Assembly (NCBI RefSeq): GCF_000023785.1
Contig: NC_012982.1
Coordinates: 620,001 to 684,000 of the forward strand
Reading direction: 5' to 3'
DNA length: 64,000 nucleotides
From: Hirschia baltica ATCC 49814
GTDB lineage: Bacteria > Pseudomonadota > Alphaproteobacteria > Caulobacterales > Hyphomonadaceae
The position numbers and the translations under genes are program-made. Shown here in pieces: positions 19,720 to 27,910 of the stretch (positions are counted from its first letter, which is position 1; every line of letters begins with the position of its first letter). The notes beneath the pieces were generated by a model. The model was not told where the DNA came from and ran no database searches. It saw only the letters and a list, made by a program, of their open reading frames with translations.

Positions 19720-20109
19720 ATGACCTATACCCCAGACCCTTGGTTGATACTTTCGAAGAAATCCGACTTAGCGGCCGATGACATTTCTCAAATGAGTTCT
19801 GAAGACGCTTGGGAAGCGATTGCACAATTGCGCGATTTGACGAATGAAAATCATGATCCTGCCGTGCGGCGTTTGCGCATGTGTTTTGTTGGTTTTAGCC
19901 CTGAACTAAAAGAAAAACTGGGTGATGAAGCTTTTGCTTTGGGGTTTCTGGTCGACAATGGATTGACGAAAAAATTGGATTTTATGGTTTGTGGACCAAC
20001 GGCTCCTGCGTCGAAAATTCGAGCGGCCGAAAAGTTTGGTGTTGAGATTTTGATGGAATTTGAATTTAAAGAATTTCAAGAAACAGGTGAATTGCCGATT
20101 CGTGAATAA
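19720..20109 (+). CDS. Small protein with a BRCT-like domain
   Basis: This 129-residue protein is preceded by AGGAGACCTT directly before its ATG. Residues about 50-125 follow a BRCT pattern: CFVGFSPELKEKLGDEAF, then LDFMVCGPTAPASKIRAAEKFGVEIL, as in the BRCT of DNA ligase or replication factor C. BRCT domains bind phosphopeptides or DNA ends. It is the only plus-strand gene inside the purine cluster, so it was probably inserted or is independently regulated. No catalytic domain accompanies the fold. Confidence 0.6.
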   Translation: MTYTPDPWLILSKKSDLAADDISQMSSEDAWEAIAQLRDLTNENHDPAVRRLRMCFVGFSPELKEKLGDEAFALGFLVDNGLTKKLDFMVCGPTAPASKIRAAEKFGVEILMEFEFKEFQETGELPIRE

Positions 20110-20130
20110 ATAAACAAAACAAAGTGTTAC

Positions 20131-20739
20131 TTATTCAATGAGGCGAATTTCCAACTCTCCGCCTTCTGGCATTGCCCGAATTTGTTCTGCCAGATCTGCA
20201 TAAAATGAGATCATGTCTGTGAGTGCCATGGCGGCCATATTTTCGACTGTCTCTTGCCCGCCGCCCACAAATGGCATTTTGGGAAATAAGCGATGCCCAA
20301 CTGGAAGGGCACCGTGTACATCTTGCCAGTCATGACATAGTCGCCAGCCCGTCATCCGAGAATATTCTTTAAGGATACGCGCAGCCCAGCCTTCAAGGTC
20401 ATGTGCAACGCGGACAAACTTTCCGGTTTCCAAATCCATGCGCAAAATACCTTGATTCGAAACGAAAAAAGGATAGCCAATCGCGTCAACAGCGAAGGCA
20501 TAACTTACGCCGCCTGTCTTTGGGTATAGGCGTGACCACTGCGCGATAGTGGGGTGATTTTGGCCGGGAAGATTAAGCAAACTGTCATCTGCAAACACCC
20601 AGAGCGCATTTTCTAGTGCGAAAAATCCATTGCGCTGCTTTAGAAGCTTTTGAAGCGGTTCATCTTTGATGCCTTGGGCGTGCGTATCTGGACCTAGAGC
20701 AGGTGTTGAGATGGACAATAATTCTTCTAGCGCAGTCAT
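20131..20739 (-). CDS. SMI1/KNR4-like protein
   Basis: The protein has 202 residues, with RNGFFALENALWVF, DAIGYPFFVSNQGILRMDLETGKF and DLEGWAARIL, a pattern that resembles SMI1/KNR4 (SUKH) domains. Many SUKH proteins are immunity proteins against secreted toxins, but some are housekeeping, and no toxin gene adjoins it. It is 48 nt downstream of purQ on the same strand and may be read through from the purine operon. The assignment is by overall pattern, without a catalytic motif to confirm it. Confidence 0.5.
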   Translation of the reverse strand: MTALEELLSISTPALGPDTHAQGIKDEPLQKLLKQRNGFFALENALWVFADDSLLNLPGQNHPTIAQWSRLYPKTGGVSYAFAVDAIGYPFFVSNQGILRMDLETGKFVRVAHDLEGWAARILKEYSRMTGWRLCHDWQDVHGALPVGHRLFPKMPFVGGGQETVENMAAMALTDMISFYADLAEQIRAMPEGGELEIRLIE

Positions 20740-20787
20740 TGAAAACGACCTTTTAGTGCGTCTGATAAGTGAGAAATACGGCTTTAT

Positions 20788-21462
20788 TTATGCGTTGACA
20801 GAAATTGACTGCATAAGACTTTCAAACATGGCAAGGCCATCTGTACCACCTTCATGTCCACCAATTGCGCGTTCAGGATGAGGCATCATACCAAGTACAC
20901 GCCCATTTTTCGATGTGATACCAGCTATATCCCGTGCTGAACCATTGGGGTTGCCGTCATACTTAAATGGCACACGACCTTCGCCTTCTAGTGTGTCGAG
21001 TGTGTGTTCATCTGCAAAGTAATTGCCGTCATGGTGTGCAATTGGTATCGAGATTTTCTCACCAGATTTGTACTTATCTGTGTATGCAGTGTTGGCATTG
21101 TTCACAATCAGTGTCTGCTGTTTGCAAACAAAGTGTAGAGACGCGTTGCGCATGAGTGCGCCGGGCAAAAGACCAGTTTCAGTCAGAATTTGAAACCCGT
21201 TACACACACCTAAAATATACCCGCCGCGATCAGCATGGGCTTTAAGTGCGGATATGATTGGGGAGTTACCCGCCATAGCGCCACAACGAAGATGGTCCCC
21301 ATATGAAAATCCACCGGGCACCATGACTATGTCTGTGCCATCAGGAATGCTTGCATCCTTGTGCCAGACCATATTGGGTTCCTGACCAGATGCTTTGCGA
21401 AGTGCTGTTTGCGCGTCACGGTCACAATTGGAACCGGGAAATACAATAACGGCAGATTTCAT
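20788..21462 (-). CDS. purQ: Phosphoribosylformylglycinamidine synthase subunit PurQ
   Basis: This glutaminase subunit supplies ammonia to PurL. It is a 224-residue class I amidotransferase with the nucleophile elbow GVCNGFQIL (Cys) and the catalytic His/Glu in [11 protein letters not shown]. The N-terminal [15 protein letters not shown] is characteristic of PurQ. It lies 45 nt after purS on the same strand. Confidence 0.98.
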   Translation of the reverse strand: MKSAVIVFPGSNCDRDAQTALRKASGQEPNMVWHKDASIPDGTDIVMVPGGFSYGDHLRCGAMAGNSPIISALKAHADRGGYILGVCNGFQILTETGLLPGALMRNASLHFVCKQQTLIVNNANTAYTDKYKSGEKISIPIAHHDGNYFADEHTLDTLEGEGRVPFKYDGNPNGSARDIAGITSKNGRVLGMMPHPERAIGGHEGGTDGLAMFESLMQSISVNA

Positions 21463-21507
21463 ATCGTTGTGAGCCTTGTTTCTTCGTTGGGCTGAAAGGG
21501 CGCTAGC

Positions 21508-21750
21508 TTATGCCAGTTCGATTTCGTATTTTTCGATCACAGTATTGGCGAGTAATTTTTCGCACATGTCTTTGACTCTCGCTTCAGCATGAGAGGGTTC
21601 TAGACCATCTTCTAATTCGAGTTCGATGATTTTCCCAACGCGGACTTCACCCACTTCGGAAAAGCCTAGACGGGAAAGTGTATCACCAACAGTTTTGCCT
21701 TGCGGATCAAGAACACCGGGTTTCAAGCTTACGTGTACGCGCGCTTTCAT
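21508..21750 (-). CDS. purS: Phosphoribosylformylglycinamidine synthase subunit PurS
   Basis: This 80-residue subunit docks PurL to PurQ. It shows the PurS pattern VSLKPGVLDPQGKTVGDTL, then FSEVGEVRVGKIIELEL and the CEKLLANTVIEKYEIEL end. The start directly abuts the stop of purC, so the two are probably translationally coupled. Confidence 0.97.
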   Translation of the reverse strand: MKARVHVSLKPGVLDPQGKTVGDTLSRLGFSEVGEVRVGKIIELELEDGLEPSHAEARVKDMCEKLLANTVIEKYEIELA

Positions 21751-22527
21751 CTATTTATCTCCCTTGATGGAAACGATTTCAGCGCCGCCGCTTCCGTTTT
21801 CATTCTCTTTAATAATGCCCAGACGACGCGCAACTTCAGCATAGGCTTCTGTTACACCGCCCATGTCGCGGCGGAAACGGTCTTTGTCTAGTTTTTCATT
21901 GGTTTCCATGTCCCATAGGCGACATGAATCAGGGCTGATTTCATCGGCAAGAATAGTGCGGAAAGAATCCCCTTCATAATGGCGGCCAAATTCGACTTTG
22001 AAATCGACAAGACGAATGCCGATTGCTGCAAACATGCCGGCCATGAAATCATTGACGCGTAAAGCTAAGGAGACCATGTCGTCTATTTCTTGAGCGGTTG
22101 CCCAGCCAAAAGCGCCAATATGCTCTTCAGATACAAGCGGGTCGCCCAGCTCGTCTTTTTTGTAGTAGAACTCAACAAGAGAGCGAGGCAGCTGCGTGCC
22201 TTCTTCTAAGCCAAGGCGCTTGGCGATAGAGCCAGCAGCAACATTGCGGCAGACCACTTCAAGAGGGATAACTTCAACCTGCTTGATCAATTGCTCACGC
22301 ATATTAATGCGTTTGATAAAGTGTGTTGGAATACCGATGCCACCAAGGCGCGTGAACACTAACTCGGAAATGCGATTGTTAAGCACACCTTTGCCGTCAA
22401 GCACTGCACGTTTTTCAGCATTATTTGCTGTTGCGTCGTCCTTGAAATATTGAATGAGTGTACCAGGTTCTGGTCCTTCATATAGGATCTTCGCCTTACC
22501 TTCGTAGATTTTCCGGCCGCGCGCCAT
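21751..22527 (-). CDS. purC: SAICAR synthetase PurC
   Basis: PurC joins aspartate to CAIR in purine synthesis. The protein has 258 residues. The N-terminus [12 protein letters not shown] and the internal [17 protein letters not shown] and [14 protein letters not shown] are signature segments. It is the first gene of the purC-purS-purQ run; the 278-nt gap upstream, shared with a divergent gene, should hold the promoter. Confidence 0.98.
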   Translation of the reverse strand: MARGRKIYEGKAKILYEGPEPGTLIQYFKDDATANNAEKRAVLDGKGVLNNRISELVFTRLGGIGIPTHFIKRINMREQLIKQVEVIPLEVVCRNVAAGSIAKRLGLEEGTQLPRSLVEFYYKKDELGDPLVSEEHIGAFGWATAQEIDDMVSLALRVNDFMAGMFAAIGIRLVDFKVEFGRHYEGDSFRTILADEISPDSCRLWDMETNEKLDKDRFRRDMGGVTEAYAEVARRLGIIKENENGSGGAEIVSIKGDK

Positions 22528-22805
22528 ACGTGTTTTACTCCTGATAGGTGCCCGCGAAACGCAGGCGTTATCTTGTCACTTCTGAGAATACTGTATCCCT
22601 TATAGAAGATTTTCTATATTGGATAGCATGAGCAGAGTCGCGATCTATATCACGCATTTTCTGTTTGAAACGGAGTCTTACAATAAATTTGTATGTTTTT
22701 CGTCAAAATTCTTGCTTTTATGTCGCGTCAACCACAGCTATTGAGTAGGCTATAGAAGCAAAACTGCTATAATTAATTTGCGCTCATAATATCCGGAGAT
22801 CCGCA

Positions 22806-23135
22806 ATGACAACATTCGATAAGCGTGAAAAAGCTTTTGAAGCTAAATTCGCTCAAAGTGAGAGCCTACGATTCAAAGCGTCAGCACGTCGTAATAAATT
22901 GTTGGGACTATGGGCCGCTGACCTCATGGGTTTGGTTGGCGCTGATGCTGATGCTTACGCAAAAGAAGTGATCAAATCAGACTTTGAAGAAGTCGGTGAT
23001 GATGATGTATTTCGCAAAGTGCGTGCTGATCTAGAAGCGAAAAATGTAGATCGTAGCGAACAGCAAATCAGAAAACAAATGGATGAATTGCTAAGCGTCG
23101 CGAAAGCACAGCTTATGGGTGAAGAGGAAGAATAG
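22806..23135 (+). CDS. F1-ATPase inhibitor zeta-family (DUF1476) protein
   Basis: This 109-residue protein matches the alphaproteobacterial zeta subunit, which inhibits the F1-ATPase by an IF1-like N-terminal segment. Visible elements are FDKREKAFEAKFA, then RRNKLLGLWAADLMGLVG and YAKEVIKSDFEE. CCGGAGA lies ahead of the ATG. It is followed by a terminator and then by a diverged second copy (23381-23689). Confidence 0.92.
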   Translation: MTTFDKREKAFEAKFAQSESLRFKASARRNKLLGLWAADLMGLVGADADAYAKEVIKSDFEEVGDDDVFRKVRADLEAKNVDRSEQQIRKQMDELLSVAKAQLMGEEEE

Positions 23136-23175
23136 TCTTCCCACATAAAGGCTTTAAGTAAGCCGTTTAATTTTT

Positions 23176-23209
23176 AAAAGCCTCCTGATTTTCATCGGGA
23201 GGCTTTTTT
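23176..23209 (+). terminator. Intrinsic terminator after the zeta-family gene
   Basis: A 10-bp stem (23176-23185 with 23198-23207), extended by three pairs including a G·T, ends in T6. It separates the two zeta-family genes into distinct transcripts. Confidence 0.92.
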
Positions 23210-23380
23210 CATAATAGGCGCGTGAAGTGGGTTTTATAGTTAACTGATTATGGCGCTTTTTTTTATAAAAGACTGTTTCATCCACACATGGCTTAAATTT
23301 TATTGTGTTATTCATAAACAAAGAAACTACTAAAAAAGTGGTATTTCAGAGAAAATAATAAGCCTTGGAGGGGCCACCAG

Positions 23381-23689
23381 ATGAAGCAATTACAAGCACG
23401 AGCTCGCGCTGAAGAGGGTTCATACGTGAATAAGCAAACATCAGAGTTTCTTGTTCAGGCGCGTAGCCTGCGTCAGCTGGGTGAATGGGCTGCTAAAGAG
23501 CTTATGGGTGAAGGTGCGCCGGGTGTTGCCGTTTACGCTGAAGCATTGGTGCGTTCAGGCATTGCTGGAAACGATGCGTTTAAGAATGTTGAAGATGATT
23601 TGCGTCTTGCTGGACGTGAGGATTGTAGCGTTGAAGTGACTTCACGGTTTCAAAAAATTCTGGATGAAGCACGCCAAAACGTCGGTTAA
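23381..23689 (+). CDS. Diverged paralogue of the F1-ATPase inhibitor zeta family
   Basis: This 102-residue protein aligns by eye with its neighbour at 22806: RSLRQLGEWAAKELMGEGA corresponds to RRNKLLGLWAADLMGLVG, then YAEALVRSGIAG and FKNVEDDLRLAG follow in the same order. The N-terminal inhibitory segment differs (ARARAEEGSYVNKQ instead of FDKREKAFEAKF), so it may have lost or changed ATPase inhibition. GGAGGGG at 23367-23373 gives a strong start. Tandem duplication with divergence is the likely origin. Confidence 0.75.
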   Translation: MKQLQARARAEEGSYVNKQTSEFLVQARSLRQLGEWAAKELMGEGAPGVAVYAEALVRSGIAGNDAFKNVEDDLRLAGREDCSVEVTSRFQKILDEARQNVG

Positions 23690-23719
23690 CACTAAAGTTG
23701 AGTGAAGGCTTTCAAGTGA

Positions 23720-24202
23720 TTACTGGACCCGCTTATTAGGTGCGGGACACATGATTGAGCCAGTTTCTCTTTTTCCGATAGGCGTCGTGCGGACAATTTC
23801 TCTGGCTGCAACGATCTGCATTTCGATTGCATCTGTCGACATTGTCCGATTGATGCAATCGATTTTTTCCCCAGAATCTGCAGAGACGAGGACAGCAAGG
23901 CCGGTGAGGCCTGCATAATCAGCAAATACACCGGCGATGAAAGTGCCATTCACTTTCTTGAAGGCTTCCGACATTGTATCGCCATTGGTGAAATCCAATT
24001 CTACACGTTCAACCGAGCCATCTTTGAAGCGGTCTGCTGCCTGATCAATACGTGGGTCTAGGATTTTACAATTGGGACACCACTCAGCCGTCAGGTTTAC
24101 AAGATAGACTTCTTGCGCGCTTGCGGGAGAGGTGAAGGACATCATCAGGGCTGTGGCTGCTAAGGTGAATGTGGTTAGAAGCGATGATTTGATAGTCTTC
24201 AT
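23720..24202 (-). CDS. Secreted thioredoxin-fold protein
   Basis: A cleavable signal peptide (TFTLAATALMMSFTSPASAQE) is followed by a thioredoxin-like domain with the active site WCPNC in LTAEWCPNCKIL. A further Cys pair is distant (DCINR and IMCPAP). The mature protein, about 130 residues, should work in the periplasm in disulfide or reductant chemistry. The ATG at 24202 is used; the upstream in-frame codon is TTG and has no better ribosome site. The partner is unknown. Confidence 0.8.
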   Translation of the reverse strand: MKTIKSSLLTTFTLAATALMMSFTSPASAQEVYLVNLTAEWCPNCKILDPRIDQAADRFKDGSVERVELDFTNGDTMSEAFKKVNGTFIAGVFADYAGLTGLAVLVSADSGEKIDCINRTMSTDAIEMQIVAAREIVRTTPIGKRETGSIMCPAPNKRVQ

Positions 24203-24338
24203 AAACAATACCCTGAAATGCTAAATACTTTGAAGTGTTGGTCTGCGGCTGAACTATATCTATACGCACATTTTAGAATGCAGGATGAATATATGTTGAA
24301 GTGACCATCCTGATATCGTTTGTGCGTATCAATAGCTT

Positions 24339-25646
24339 CTATTTGCCAAAAACACGTTTGAAAACATGGTCTACGTTTTTGAAGTGGTAGCCAAGGTCAA
24401 ACAGGCTTTCGATTTTTTCGTCTGATAGCTTGCTGGAAACTTCTTCATCACCTTTAAGGTAGTTCATGAAATCACCTTCTGTGCGGTTTGGGTTATCCCA
24501 CACGCGCATGGCGTTGCGCTGAACGAGACGGTAAGCATCTTCGCGGGATGTGCCAGCTTCGACCAAGGCAAGGAGAACGCGCTGTGAATTGTGTAAGCCG
24601 CCAAGACGGTTGAGGTTGGCCAGCATGTTGTCAGGGTAGATAACGAGGTTTTCGATTACGCCTGCAAGACGGTGAAGCGCGAAATCAAGGTGGATTGTAG
24701 CATCTGGCCCGATACCGCGCTCAACAGATGAGTGAGAGATATCACGCTCATGCCAAAGTGCGACGTTTTCCAGTGCAGGCACAACTGATGAACGCACCAA
24801 GCGGGCAAGGCCTGTGAGGTTTTCCGTTAGCACAGGGTTGCGCTTGTGTGGCATTGCAGAAGAGCCTTTTTGCCCAGCGGAGAAAAATTCTTCCGCTTCG
24901 AGGACTTCTGTGCGTTGTAGGTGGCGAATTTCTGTGGCGATATTTTCGATTGTTGATGCAATCACACCAAGGGCTGAAAAGAATGCGGCATGACGGTCAC
25001 GCGGGATAACTTGTGTTGATACGGGTTCTGCAACCATGCCGAGGCGCTCAGCGACCATTTCTTCAATGCGTGGGTCGATATTTGCGAAAGTTCCCACAGC
25101 GCCGGAAATTGCACATGTTGAGATTTCTTTTTTTGCCACTTCCAGACGTTCGCGATTGCGCTGCATTTGCGCGTGGAAGCCTGCGAGTTTTAAGCCGAAT
25201 GTTGTTGGTTCTGCATGGATACCGTGGCTGCGCCCGATAGTTGGTGTCATTTTGTGCTCGATGGCGCGCTTTTCTAAAGCTGCTAGAACACGGTCTACGC
25301 CGCCCAAGAGAATGTCAGAAGCTTGTTTTAGCTGAACAGCCAAACATGTATCTAGGACGTCTGATGAAGTCATGCCTTTGTGGAGGAAACGGGCTTCTTC
25401 ACCAACGTGCTCAGCGACAGAGGTTAGAAATGCGATCACATCGTGTTTAACTTCACGTTCGATTTCATCCACGCGGTCTACATCAAAGTCGCCGCGCTCA
25501 CGGGCTGCGATTGCAGCTTCTTTGGGGATAATATCTAGTTCTGCCATGGCTTCAGCAGCGAGTGTCTCGATTTCTAGCCAAACACCATAACGTGCCTTTG
25601 GGGTCCAAATCGCAGTCATTTCAGGGCGGGCATAACGAGGGATCAT
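24339..25646 (-). CDS. purB: Adenylosuccinate lyase
   Basis: PurB cleaves SAICAR and adenylosuccinate, releasing fumarate, and so follows PurC in the pathway encoded here. The 435-residue protein has the fumarase/ASL signature GSSAMPHKRNP, the TSSDVLDT motif and the catalytic-His region GRSHGIHAEPTTFG. It is on the same strand as the other purine genes but about 1.8 kb from purC, with the zeta-family genes and a thioredoxin gene between. Confidence 0.98.
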   Translation of the reverse strand: MIPRYARPEMTAIWTPKARYGVWLEIETLAAEAMAELDIIPKEAAIAARERGDFDVDRVDEIEREVKHDVIAFLTSVAEHVGEEARFLHKGMTSSDVLDTCLAVQLKQASDILLGGVDRVLAALEKRAIEHKMTPTIGRSHGIHAEPTTFGLKLAGFHAQMQRNRERLEVAKKEISTCAISGAVGTFANIDPRIEEMVAERLGMVAEPVSTQVIPRDRHAAFFSALGVIASTIENIATEIRHLQRTEVLEAEEFFSAGQKGSSAMPHKRNPVLTENLTGLARLVRSSVVPALENVALWHERDISHSSVERGIGPDATIHLDFALHRLAGVIENLVIYPDNMLANLNRLGGLHNSQRVLLALVEAGTSREDAYRLVQRNAMRVWDNPNRTEGDFMNYLKGDEEVSSKLSDEKIESLFDLGYHFKNVDHVFKRVFGK

Positions 25647-26008
25647 TTTATATTTCCTTGAGGAACAGCATGTTTGAAAATCTCTGCTGTTGTAAAACAG
25701 GAGATATGACGGGGTATCAAGTCCTGTGGAGAATTATTTGTCATAAAAATTTTAAGCCACCGATACATGTATGTAATTTTGATGAAATTTTCAGAAAATT
25801 TCCGGCTTTACTGCTAAAAATGCTGGTTCAGGCTTGCATTTGGGTTAATGTGAAAAAGGCTTAGAGTCGGTTCATGGGGGCTATGTGGTTTGCGCATGCC
25901 AAGCCGGCAACGACATTCGTTCAGATTATATTCAGACGGGGGTCGGGTAAAAGCCGACGGGTATTTTTTGCAGCGTGTGCTGCTTTTGAAACTAGGGGAG
26001 AAGTCTAG
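25647..26008. other. Intergenic region with a 5'-leader hairpin before the repeat-protein gene
   Basis: The 362 nt separate purB from a divergent, probably highly expressed gene. A small hairpin (GTCGG 25942-25946 with CCGAC 25954-25958) is followed by a T6 run, and GCAGC/GCTGC follow at 25970-25983. This could be a weak attenuator or simply a stable 5' leader. No ORF with a ribosome site was seen. Confidence 0.4.
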
Positions 26009-26980
26009 ATGGCTACCAAAACACTTATGCTTTCCGCAGCCGCGGTTGTTGGTTTAACTGGCGTTGCAAACGCTCAAAGCGCTGGTTACCCACCAGAAGC
26101 TCAACCAGGTCAATGTTTCGCACGCGTGCTTATTCCAGAAACAACTCAAATTGTAACTGAAGAAGTTGTTGACCAACCTGAACGTACTGAAATTAAAGTT
26201 ATTCAAGCTCAGTACGAAATGGTAACAGAAACAGTTGTTGTTAAAGAAGAAACAACTCAATTCTCTGTCATTCCGGCGACTTATGAAACAGTAACAGAGC
26301 AAGTTATTGTGGCTGGTGAGCAAACAGAAAAAATCGTCATTCCTGCACAAATCGAAACTTATACTGAGCAAGTTTTGGTGCGTCCAGCTTACACAACATG
26401 GAAGCCAGGCGCTGGTCTTTATGGCCGTGGAAATGCTGGTTTTGGTCCTGCGTCAGGCGACGCAACATCCACAACAGGTGAGCTGCTTTGTAAAGTTGAA
26501 GTGCCTGCTGAATACACAACAGTGACACGTACACGTGTGGCAACACCTGAAACAACAGATGTTCGTGTTATTCCTGCACGTTATGAAACAGTGACAAAGC
26601 AAGTGGTTGCTCAGCCTGCGCAAGTTGTAGAGCAAATTATCCCTGCTGTGACTGAAACAGTTCAAGTTCGTAAAATGGTATCACCTGCGCGTGAAGAAGT
26701 GATCACTATTCCTGCGACTTACAAAACAATCGAAAAGCGTGAAGTCACTGGTGGCGGCGGTATCGAATGGCGTCAGGTTCTTTGTGACACAAACACATCT
26801 GCAGCTGAGATTGCTGAAGTTCAGCGCGCTTTGACAAACGCTGGTTATTCAGTGCCTGCTGATGGTGTATTTGGCGCAGCAACATTGACTGCAATGGAAT
26901 CATACCAACGTGCAAACGGTCTTCCAGTTGGATACCTAACAATGAGCACAGTTGAGTCTCTTGGTCTTTCAATCCGCTAA
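26009..26980 (+). CDS. Secreted tandem-repeat protein with C-terminal peptidoglycan-binding domain
   Basis: The protein has 323 residues. A signal peptide (LSAAAVVGLTGVANAQ) is followed by about eight imperfect repeats of 20-22 residues built around IPAxYETVTEQVxV; examples are VIPATYETVTEQVIV, VIPAQIETYTEQVLV and VIPARYETVTKQVVA. A Gly-rich break near residues 130-155 divides them. The last 60 residues form a PG_binding_1 domain (IAEVQRALTNAGYSVPADGVFGAATLTAM). It probably anchors to murein and extends beta-rich repeats into the periplasm or to the surface. The GGGGAGAAG ribosome site and even codon choice suggest high expression. A strong terminator follows. Confidence 0.8.
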   Translation: MATKTLMLSAAAVVGLTGVANAQSAGYPPEAQPGQCFARVLIPETTQIVTEEVVDQPERTEIKVIQAQYEMVTETVVVKEETTQFSVIPATYETVTEQVIVAGEQTEKIVIPAQIETYTEQVLVRPAYTTWKPGAGLYGRGNAGFGPASGDATSTTGELLCKVEVPAEYTTVTRTRVATPETTDVRVIPARYETVTKQVVAQPAQVVEQIIPAVTETVQVRKMVSPAREEVITIPATYKTIEKREVTGGGGIEWRQVLCDTNTSAAEIAEVQRALTNAGYSVPADGVFGAATLTAMESYQRANGLPVGYLTMSTVESLGLSIR

Positions 26981-27013
26981 TTCTAGCCGATTGCGCCTTA
27001 TCTAAGGTGAGAC

Positions 27014-27056
27014 AAAATTAAGCCCCGTCATAGCAATATGGCGGGGCTTAATTGTT
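27014..27056 (+). terminator. Terminator hairpin after the repeat-protein gene
   Basis: A 12-bp perfect stem (27016-27027 with 27042-27053), extended by partial pairing in the loop, ends in a short T-containing tail. It could also serve the convergent TetR gene. Confidence 0.85.
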
Positions 27057-27079
27057 GGAAGTGGGTGATTAAAATAACG

Positions 27080-27784
27080 TCATTTCGCTATTCTATCCAA
27101 AAGTTCTGTCAACAAAAGTCGTTCGCCATTACTAAGGTTTGTCGCTTGGTTTAAAGACGCTTTTAATGTAATAGCAGTGCTTTTGAGTGTTACATTTTCT
27201 GTGTGTTGAGGCTCATGTGTTATTGCCGAGATGACAGCCTCTCGAGCTGTTTCAATCAGTCCTAAATCACGATGCTCTTGGGGTTGTTTTAACAGGGTGG
27301 CGACAGTTCCTGTTCCAACAGAGGTCAAAAGGTTTAAAGCTCTTTCTTCACTCGTTTTGAGCTTTCCTGCTTTGGCAATTGCAGCTATTTTTTCTTTAAG
27401 GAGGCCGCGGCCGGTTTCTGTAGCTGAAGAGTGTTGTTGTTGCATTGCATTGCCAGATAGAATTTCAAAAATTTCAGGGTTAGCGAGACCGAAGGAAACA
27501 TGAATATCCCAACCCTCGCGCAAATCTTGAATTGGATCCGAGTGGCGCGGGCGTATAGATTTTTCTGTAATATATGAGTTTAGGCGATGATTGGCTACAG
27601 CATCCAAAAGTCCCTGTTTATCATTGAAAAGTCTATAAATTGTAGGGGCTTGTACTTCCGCAGCTTCTGAAATAGCGCGCGTTGTTGCAGCTGTTTTCCC
27701 GCCTATATCAATCAGTTTGACTGTCGCTTCGATAATGCGAGTGCGCGTATCTTTTTTGTCGGTATTGGAGAGTAATTTATCCAT
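27080..27784 (-). CDS. TetR-family transcriptional regulator
   Basis: The N-terminal helix-turn-helix is typical: TRTRIIEATVKLIDIGG, then TTRAISEAAEVQAPTIYRLFNDKQGLLDAV. The 234-residue length and variable C-terminal ligand domain fit the family. It is divergent from an NmrA-like oxidoreductase gene (27911), and a perfect double palindrome lies between them, so it very likely represses both itself and that gene until it binds an unknown small molecule. Confidence 0.92.
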   Translation of the reverse strand: MDKLLSNTDKKDTRTRIIEATVKLIDIGGKTAATTRAISEAAEVQAPTIYRLFNDKQGLLDAVANHRLNSYITEKSIRPRHSDPIQDLREGWDIHVSFGLANPEIFEILSGNAMQQQHSSATETGRGLLKEKIAAIAKAGKLKTSEERALNLLTSVGTGTVATLLKQPQEHRDLGLIETAREAVISAITHEPQHTENVTLKSTAITLKASLNQATNLSNGERLLLTELLDRIAK

Positions 27785-27838
27785 GAACGGTACGATAGCT
27801 TAATCTTTACGTCATTGGAACAGGTGTCTTGCCGATAA

Positions 27839-27880
27839 ACATTATCAATGATAACATTTTTATGTTATCATTGATAATGT
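27839..27880. promoter_or_regulatory. Double palindromic operator for the TetR regulator
   Basis: Two 19-nt arms (27839-27857 and 27862-27880) are exact reverse complements around a 4-nt spacer. Each arm itself contains the near-palindrome TTATCA-N-TGATAA, so two dimer sites 10 nt apart edge to edge fit two bound TetR dimers. It sits between the divergent promoters. A terminator is unlikely because no T-run follows. Confidence 0.85.
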
Positions 27881-27910
27881 TCTGTTAAAATAACAATTTA
27901 GGGTGTGCAA

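Noticed and set aside
25562-25864. Plus-strand 100-codon frame across the purB start
   Set aside because: It overlaps purB antisense, then runs through AT-rich spacer. It has no ribosome site and an unlikely composition.
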